DNA of 64,000 nt from Helianthus annuus (lineage: Eukaryota > Streptophyta > Magnoliopsida > Asterales > Asteraceae): positions 119,701,464-119,765,463 of the forward strand of contig NC_035435.2 of assembly GCF_002127325.2 (NCBI RefSeq). The letters run 5' to 3'. The notes below the pieces were generated by a model, which worked only from the letters and a program-made list of their open reading frames with translations, was not told the origin of the DNA and made no database searches. This document shows positions 56,245 through 64,000 of the stretch, one piece after another; the first letter of the stretch is position 1, and the number at the start of each line of letters is the position of its first letter. The position numbers and the translations under genes were made by a program.

Positions 56245-59200
56245 ATGGAAGAAGAATTCTACAACGCATTTGCCACATCCCCGACTACTCCAGCTGCCAT
56301 TGCTCAAAGTGTGAATATGGAAAACGAAACTGGAACTTTGCAAAAACCCCCGAAACTTATGGGAATTGAGGAGTATTATGGTTGGAAAGACAGATTTGAA
56401 AACTGGGTCCAAGCTAATCATTTGAGATCTTGGGAATGCATAGAGAAGAAGTATGTTAGATCTCGTACTGATTTGGGAGTTGTTAAAGCGATATCTGAAT
56501 TGTCGGACAAAGAACGAGACATGTATAAAGCAAAAAAGATGATGATCAGTTTGTTACAGCAAGCTATTAAAAAAGATATATTCATATTGCTTCAGCATGA
56601 CAATACTTCACGTTCGATCTGGGATGCTCTTAAAACGAAGTTTGAAGGTAGCGAAAAGATGATTAGGAGCAAGAAAGCATTGCTAAAGAAAGAATTTGAT
56701 TTATTTTCGAGTCTGCCAGGAGAAGATACTAAGAAGTTGATTGAAAGATATTGCCACTTAGTACGTTCAATGTCTTTGTTAAGTATCAATAAAGAGAGAG
56801 AGGAATGGGTCGACAAACTAGTTGATGCTTTACCTCAGAATGAATGGGGTACATATTTGATGATTCTAAAGAACATCGGAGAATATGATGGGTTAACGAT
56901 TTCTCAGTTCATCGATAAGATTGAAGGTCAAGATCTGGAGCAGCAGAAAAGTGCAAGAATGAACAATCCGAGTGGTCAACAAGATGTCAAAATGTATTTC
57001 AAAGGCAGTGTTCAAAATGTTGAAATGAGTCCGAAAATCCAAACTGCTTTTAGTGCTGAAAACTCATCTGGAGCTATTAATCAAAGTTCAAGCAGCAGTA
57101 GTGGAGTCTCTTCATATCCAAGTGTTAATCCTAAGAGTTCAACTTCAAGTTTTCAGTCTCAAAGCTCAAAGAATGGAAATGGGTATGTGATACAATGCAA
57201 CATTGCATTGAATCTTCCGGGTGGTCAAAGTTTTTCTGAAGAAGTTGCTAAAGATCACATGGCATTACTTGCAACTGTGCTGGAATCTTATGAGGGATTG
57301 GTTACAGGAAGGATCGGAAATCCTATGCTGACAAAAGAGGATTACGATCAGATAGATGCAGAAGAGATGAAGCTCATGGACATTAAATGGTGCTTAGCTA
57401 GTGTCTTGAGGAGAGCATAAAAGTTCAAAATGATTACAGGAAGAAATGATTTTTTGGATGCACATGTTTCTACTTTGGGTTTTGATAAATCTAAAGTTAC
57501 TTGTTTTCGATACAGGGAGAAAGGTCATTTCAAGAGAGAATGCAAAAATCAAGAGGCAAGTGGAGCAAAGAATCCATTTGGAAAATATGATTGCTATCGG
57601 AAAGCTATTTATCAAAAAGTTGCTCATCAACCACATCAACAAAAAGACCACAAACTGCTCATGCCAAATTAATCGAAGATGCAAATAAGAAAGCTTATTA
57701 TGGTATCATTGATCAAGATGATGAAAAGGTTGCAGCAGGTTTCAGCTGGGATAAATATATTCCACCTGATTCAAAAACAGTAGCTTTGATTGCAAAAATA
57801 GTTCAAGAGCCTGATTTGATGATGGAATGGATGAAAGTGTTTCCCAGTAATAAGTCGAGCCAAGAGGACAGTTCAGAAAAGAACAACAGTTTTTGATCAA
57901 TCACCATCTGATTCTGGTTCTTCAGATGACAGTTCAGAAAAGACAATAATTTTTTATCAAACTCCAACTGATGACAGTAGTGATGATGAGGAAGAAAAGC
58001 ATATTAATATTGCAAAAACTCATTTATCTCCTGAAAGCTTTCAATTTTATTTTGCAGATCGCTTGGAGAAGTTGAAGAAGAAACGAGTAGCAAAGGAACT
58101 GAAGAAGAAAGAATTTGAAAGCAAAGTTCAAAATGAAGAGGTTAAAATTGCTGAGGAGATTGTTGAAACGAAGAAGGTGATTGAAGTTGAAAAAGTTGTT
58201 GAAGTTGAGAAAATAATCGAAGTTGAAAAGATTGTTGAGGTTATCAAACCGTGTGAAAAATGCTTGGAATCTTGCAAGAAATGTGAAGAAAAGGATGTGA
58301 AGTTGAGTGAGCTAGAGAAAATGAAGGAACAATTACTGTTTAATCTCAATTATGTAAAAGAGTCGTATGACGTGTTGAACAGGACAGTGACTGGTCTACA
58401 AAAGACAAATTCTGAAAGAGAAGATGCTTTAACAATGATGAATGCAGTGATGATGTCAAAGCAGAAAGCTATCAATCACTACATTGAGGAGTATGCTAAG
58501 CTAAAGCAGGAGTTGGAGACTGAGAAGATTGAAAATGAAAGAATTAGAAGACTCTTACAAAGCTATTATAGTTCTGATTATTTGATTGATCGAATTTATC
58601 CAATTGTTGCAGGTTTTGAAGTGTTTCAAGATGAGAAGACGAAAAAGAAGGATACTGGTAAGAAACAATGTGTCAGTTATAACAAGTGTCCGCCTCCGAT
58701 CTGGGAAGGATATTCTCCCAGAAAACCAAATGAGGAGCAAGTCGAAAAGGCAGTCAATATAAAGCTAAAGTCCGATATAACCGATGATTTACAAGAAAAC
58801 ATTGACGTCATGTTTACATCGTCTGACACTGATCATGAGTCCGAGTCAATAAAAAAGGTGGTCGATCAAGTGTTGGATAAAGATGAGGAGTCTGAGTCAA
58901 AGTCCGAGTCTGGAAGTTCGAGTTCGTCGGTCAACTGTTCAAAGACGTCGGTTAAACGGGTTTACAATAAAGAATTTCTTTTGTTAAAATCTAATTTGAA
59001 GGATGAAACATTCGAAGTTGCATACACTTTGAATGATTCTGACAAATTATATTCTGATAAAGAATTTCCAATAAGAAGTGTTTAAGTTGAAAAGATTAAA
59101 AAGGTTTTCAAACTAACAGAAATCAATATTTCTGAAATAAAAGATGTAAATCTTACTGTAAAACCTAAAAAATACACTTCAAGAGTTCAACAATGGTTAA

Positions 59201-60066
59201 ACAAGAAAAAAGGTTACAGTTTTGGTTCTGGTTTTCAAAAGAAACCAAATCATAACGGTAATTTCAAAAAGAAAGGCTTAGGTTTTATTCCGCCTGAAAA
59301 TTATAAACATGAAAAAACTTCTAAAACAAATACAAAATTTGTTTCAGGGACAAGTTGCGAAGAGGAATCAAAAAGCTCATTCTGGAAGCAATCAAACAGA
59401 GAATTCCTTGCCAAGAAGCAAGAGAAAGTGAAGAATAGAGCTTATCAAAGAAAGGAGACAAGAACCTGTTACAAATGCAATGAAGTTGGCCACATTGCAT
59501 GGAATTGTGCTCATGCAACAAAAACAAAACAAGAAGTCTCTAAAAAACTCAAAGAAAAAGTTGTTGAGAAAAATGAACCACCAACTAACAAATTTAAAAT
59601 TTTTGAAAATTCAACATATGAAGTTGGTGAGTGTTCAAAGACAAGTTTTTATAAAAAGAGAGCTGAGCATGACAACCAAATGTGGGTTGTTGTTAAGAAG
59701 TTTGATGTGAAATCTGGCAATGAATCTGATTTCATAAAGTCAGAGGAGCCACAGGTTGAGGTTAAAGAAGAAAACTCAGTGCCTCCATTGGATGATGTTA
59801 ACTTTCCACCATTGAGGACTGAAAATTTTAAATCAAAAGTTGGTAAGGTTGAGATCTCGAATCAATTCTATTCTGAAAAGAAAGAATTTGATGTCGAGAA
59901 AGCGTTTAATGGAAATGTTAAAAAGATTTTTGGAAAAATAGTTGAGGGTAAGGTCAAAGGGGTAAAGGACTTTTATGAAACAAAGAAGGAAACTTTTTAC
60001 CCAAGTGAAGATGAGGAGGAAACATCCAAGTTTGGTCAGGCTTGGATGACAGTTTTTCACAAGTAA
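56245..60066 (+). pseudogene. copia gag-type coding region with long coiled-coil insert, broken
   Basis: Mostly one frame of about 1270 codons. The copia gag domain occupies 56245-57420 (KPPKLMGIEEYYGWKDRFE, SIWDALKTKFEGS, RYCHLVRSMSLL). A TAA stop at 57418 is followed in frame by a zinc knuckle lacking its second cysteine (CFRYREKGHFKREC). The frame shifts at about 57660 (57591-57896 is in another frame) and returns by 58063. Residues coded by 58063-59085 are coiled coil: charged heptads, a VEKVVEVEKIIEVEKIVEV repeat, then CEKCLESCKKCEEK. A TAA at 59083 interrupts again. The last part has an intact knuckle CYKCNEVGHIAWNC (59467) and ends QAWMTVFHK. I recognise this gag organisation from composite-family copia repeats. 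No pol follows. Confidence 0.82.
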
Positions 60067-62046
60067 AATCCTGACTTGCCGGAACTCCCAGGTTGGTAAG
60101 TGTGGAGTAGGAATCGGCATCTTTCTACATGTGGTAAGGTTGATTGGTAAACCTAAAAATGGTTGATGATTGTACTTACAAGTGGTAAATCAAGGTCATT
60201 AAGTTGAACGTGATTTATCTATCATACAAATGGTTTGAAAAACAAAGTGATGAAGTGATCCCCAAACCTACAAGTGGTAAAATCAACAAAACTTATTTTC
60301 CGGAAAAACCATTTTGATTAAAACAAACTTAAGTGTTTTGAAATCATAATGGGAAAATAGTTTGTTGTAAGGGGGAGTTCTGATTGTTTATGCCTAAAGG
60401 AATTGTTGTGAATTGCTTGAAACAACAGTTGTCAGTTACTTGTATAGTTTGTTTTCAAGTTTTTTTAAATGTTTTTGAATTTTAGGGGGAGTAAGAAATT
60501 TCAGAAAATCCAAAAACATTAGAAAATTTGAAAAATACAAAAACATGATAAAACCAGAAAAAGCCAAAAACATTGAAAAATTTCAAAATGAGTTTGGATG
60601 TGAATAGAGGAAATGATAGTACATCAGTGGACTATCACGACAGGCTAAAGATTTGGAAAGTCTAATAGTGATAAATGATCTCACTGCGGATGTGTCAGTA
60701 GGTTTTTACTCATTTAGTAGATTGTTCTCGAGATATAAACCTAAAAAAATGTTTACTTATCTCGTGGGGAACATCTCTCGGATATATGGGTAACCCCCGA
60801 AATCTTGTTTGAAAGATTTTCTATTTCTGACATACTAGGTCTTTGTGCGTGGTGATGTCTGGGGTATTATACCAGGACTTCTGATTTTGCGGGAGCAATA
60901 GCCTAGTCCTCGTATAATACTTTGCAAAAGCTTTAATCTTAAAGCCAGCCCTCTGCTAAAAAATTGAAAAATATCGAAAGATATGTATCAATGGCAGTTG
61001 AAGAAAAGATCCCCAATCGGGACACACCTAAAGTCGAACCGTCATCTCTCTGCACGAACGGAAGTTCTGACCTGAGCTCTCACGGTCTTGCATTTACCCG
61101 TTTACAGATATTACTAGTGTACATTCACCTGTAAGACTGAATATAGAAATCTGGATACGGGAGTATATTCTAAGGTGGGATACGCGAATAAGTTTAAGTG
61201 CTTAAAACATTAATCTCGTATCTCGAAACAGTTGAACTTTGTGTAAAAATTTAAGTGGATCAGTATACTGACAATCTAAGTGAATTGTTTAGAACTTAAA
61301 ATGTCTAAAGCTTAACGGTGTTAGTGATTTGTCTCATAAACTGATATGATCCTCTTACACAAACTCACAAAAATATTGTTTGTAAATATTTCTTTACTGC
61401 ATTTCTTTAAAGTCAAAAATCCAAAAAGATTTTAGTGTGTTTTAGCATAATTTTTGAAAAATCCAAAAATATTTTTGACAACTGGTGTTGAAGAGCTGAT
61501 TTTCAAAATTCTAAGTGCTAAACATGATGGACAATCTTTGAGAGGGAGTCTGTTTGAAATGAAAATGTGAATTTTAAAAGTGATAAATGTTTGGTTTACA
61601 AGTGGTTTATTAGATATTAATTCCTGCAAATGTAACATAAATTTGTCAAATGTTAAATTTGTGAAATTTATTGTAAGGTAGAGTATGTGCAGGATATTCA
61701 GGTTTCAGATCTTGATTTTAAGTAATTGAAAGCCAGCTTCCGATACTCGAGGATTCTGTGATATAAGCAAGAGCCAAGTAACGATTCTGGAGCTAAAAGT
61801 TCACGCAAGCTGATAAATGCTAATGAACTTAAGGAATCAAGAGATCTGATCAACAGAATTAGAGTGAAGAAAGAAGATGAGAGATCAACATCCGAGGGGA
61901 GATTATTTGTTCGAAAAAAGTATGTTGATGTTGATGAAAAGAGAGGAGAAAAGATGGAAGTTTTACATTGTCAGATACTTCAAAGAGAGCAGTCAGACTG
62001 ATAAAGACTGAAGACGTTGAACACTCGACACTTAAGACTCGTCAAC
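60067..62046 (+). other. 3' non-coding region of the copia element
   Basis: No coding domain. Internal purine runs occur at 60370 (taagggggagtt) and 60482 (taggggga), besides the final polypurine tract. A repeated ccaaaaacattagaaaat-type phrase lies at 60510-60590. Confidence 0.6.
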
Positions 62047-62061
62047 ATCCGAGGGGGAGTC
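62047..62061 (+). promoter_or_regulatory. polypurine tract of the copia element
   Basis: atccgagggggagtc sits immediately before the 3' LTR (TGCTGGTGCATACG). A near copy (atccgaggggaga) occurs at 61891. Confidence 0.82.
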
Positions 62062-62465
62062 TGCTGGTGCATACGTCTGTCGACTTCGTCTTGTATCAAG
62101 TCTTGCATTGTTCAGGGCACGAAGTTCAAGAAAACAAGTCAAAAAGTTAATTTCGCATGAATGTTATTTCCGTTTGGGTTGTAATTTCGTTTGGAATTCT
62201 AATTCCACATGAAATCTAATTCCGTGTGAGTCTGTTCATGCGGAATCAGGCCGCCTATAAATTGCTGTCATGTAATTTCGTTTGATTCATTCATGTGTGT
62301 TTCCGGAGCCGAAGTGTCGTTTCGCTGTAAAACTTTGTCAAATTAATCAGAACGACTATTAAAGTAAATATCTTGCCGAATCCAACTCAATATGTCTGTT
62401 TTCGCCTTTCATATTGAGTAGAACGCCTCTGAACAACTCGTTTCGGGTCCGAATACGATCCTATA
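62062..62465 (+). repeat. 3' LTR of the copia element
   Basis: 404 bp, same ends as the 5' LTR apart from its first base and two internal deletions. It keeps the TG start that the 5' copy has lost. Confidence 0.85.
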
Positions 62466-64000
62466 AACATACAGAGCGGTTAACATATAAAATTGTTTGC
62501 GTCGTGTGTCGATGTGATTTGATATAGGTAACGTATGTAACACCCAAAAGTTCGTAAAGCAAAAAGGGTTCGAGTATACTCACAGAGCGTGTTTAGTAAA
62601 TAAACACAGTCTTGGATTGAAGGGAGCGCTTGAGAGATTAGCCTGATCACAGAACGATAGCGTAAGCATTGAACAACGTGTAATAGCGCGTCGCGTAAGA
62701 GGATTGTTCGGATGGTGGTTCGATCGGATGACCATTCGGTCGGTTGGTTATTCGGTTGAGGGAGTGTGTTTGTAAAGTGTTTGAACTTTTGAAGTTTTCA
62801 TTGTAGTATAAATAAGGTCATTCGATCGGATGGCTATTTAATTGAAAGTGATATTCTTTGGAGTTTTGCAAAATGTTTAAGTAAGTTCAACACTTTTTGA
62901 AGTTCAACACCTGATCGAATAGTCGTTCGATCGGATGGTCATCCGATCGGACTTCGTCCGATCGAACGACTATTCGATCGGTGATTCGATGTTTTGGAAA
63001 TTTTATAAAATCAGTTAAGCTAGAAAGTTTACGGTTTGACGGAGACGGCATGACAACGTGTTAAACAACGAAAATCACATCATGTCCAACTCGTCCGATC
63101 GAACGGGAATCACCCCGTTCGTTCAGACTCCACTATTCTTGACAGAGTTTCATGTTTAACCCGTGAATCGGTTGTCTCTTCCTCCGTTCTCAAACCGGTT
63201 CTCAACTAAAGTACGAGTAGAAAACCTGAACGAGTCTGGATTCCATCGATTTTCGAGTAAAAAGTGATGGATGTTGAAGAAAAGTTTGAAAGAGTTTGAA
63301 AATGTTTAGATCTAGTTAAAATCAGTGTAAAGATGTGTAGAAATCCTTTAGATCTGGACAAACCTTGGCGAGATGATGTCACACTTCAGTGTTCATAAGA
63401 AACCAAGGTGACGTCACCTTCAAGTAGCTCAAATCAGGTGATTTCATGGTGAAAATGTAAGATTTGATGGAGAAGACGATGAGAAAGTGTGTGCTGATGA
63501 TGGAAGTACAAGATTTAGATTGTAAACTTACAAGAATCGCGAGGAATCGAGAGAAAAGGGCTTGAGAGTGCGTGGGTCGAACAGAGATGTCACATCAATG
63601 AACAGTTGATTTGACAGTAGGGGTATTTATAGGTGAAGGGTGAGAAAGGCGGTGTAAAGTTACATGGGTCGGACGGCCATTCGATCGGTTGGCTCGCGTG
63701 GGTTAGTTTTCCAATTTCGTTTCGTGCGTTTGAGCGTTGCATTGCGTTTAAGCGAGTTGCGAGTAAGCGGTGCGATAGTATTAAACAATAGTTACACAAA
63801 TAACATAACTAACACATAACAACATACTAGTAAGTAAATCTGCGTTTAGCGTTGGCGATGAGATTGCCTTGCGATAGCGTTTGCGAATATCACCTCAAAA
63901 CAAATATAACACACACACAAATAAAGCACAAAATAACACACACAGAACAATACTAATAACTGCGATTCGAGTTGCGATACGATGGCGATGTGATAGCGTT

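Larger units (their letters stand above)
55169..62465 (+). mobile_element. copia-type LTR element with gag but no recognisable pol (7.3 kb)
   Basis: 5' LTR 55169-55628, primer site, long leader, broken gag region 56245-60066, 2 kb of non-coding sequence, polypurine tract, 3' LTR 62062-62465. The flanking 5-mers are AAGAT (55164-55168) and AACAT (62466-62470), a duplication with one change. There is no protease, integrase, RT or RNase H signature in any frame, so it cannot be autonomous. The LTRs differ by a 45-bp and an 11-bp deletion in the 3' copy, both between short direct repeats. Confidence 0.88.
54091..64000 (-). mobile_element. LTR C of the element A family, split by two copia insertions; runs off the window
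   Basis: Opens TGTCACACCCCAACCGATGG at 54091. Once the inserts are removed, the segments 54091-54421, 54895-55168 and 62471-64000 align in order with the LTRs of element A and the solo LTR (for example acacccaaaagttcgtaaag..gggttcgagtatactcacag). A minus-strand TATA box is at 63624-63631 and CCGATCGG-type motifs at 62705-62990 and 63665-63695. About 2.1 kb of an expected 2.65 kb is present, so the end lies beyond 64000. Confidence 0.85.

Noticed and set aside
60067..62061. Hidden copia pol
   Set aside because: No integrase, RT or RNase H motif is visible in any of the short frames here.

Overview
This is nuclear DNA from a eudicot plant, probably from the composite family (Asteraceae). The family assignment is inference: it rests on the density and style of long-LTR Ty3/gypsy elements and on a copia element with a very long, coiled-coil gag that resembles composite repeats I know. 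Most of the window is nested transposable elements. Only three host genes look intact: one ERF-type transcription factor and a tandem pair of nine-exon lipases.

Layout. 1-8023: the 3' part of a chromodomain-type Ty3/gypsy element, with an open gag-pol frame running in from the left edge, a polypurine tract and a 3.45 kb 3' LTR. It sits inside the gag of a second, minus-strand gypsy element (8026-11761; decayed gag, tRNA-Met primer site, 5' LTR). 12504-13950: three different fold-back elements of about 400 bp each, separated by (TA)n tracts. 15528-16163: an AtERF3-like repressor gene without introns. 17541-18401: a short non-autonomous Helitron with both canonical ends. 19543-20381: a candidate solo LTR. 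21257-23411: a Harbinger-like derivative, a small MITE and a 31-bp minisatellite. 24485-31315: two lipase genes, each with nine exons encoding 406 residues; the second has a fold-back MITE and a SINE in its upstream region.

32412-53417: an old LTR-like sequence split by three related insertions: a solo LTR (33055-35717, duplication TTTTG), element A (35849-45533, minus) and element B (45912-53098, minus, duplication TCGTA). A and B have LTRs of about 2.6 kb and encode only a damaged gag, with no recognisable pol, so they were probably mobilised in trans. 54091-64000: another LTR of the same family, split by a solo copia LTR (54422-54889, duplication CATAT) and by a copia element (55169-62465) that has gag but no recognisable pol.

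A pattern across families stands out. In every gypsy-type LTR here whose TATA box can be found, short inverted or palindromic motifs lie upstream of it, and the motif is different in each family: TTACGGTCCGTAA, CTCGCG..CGCGAG, CCGATCGG, CAAACTGAATTCAGTTTG, CTTGCGCAAG. The copia LTRs and leader show a comparable dense motif (ATTCCGCTTGAA-like, in both orientations).
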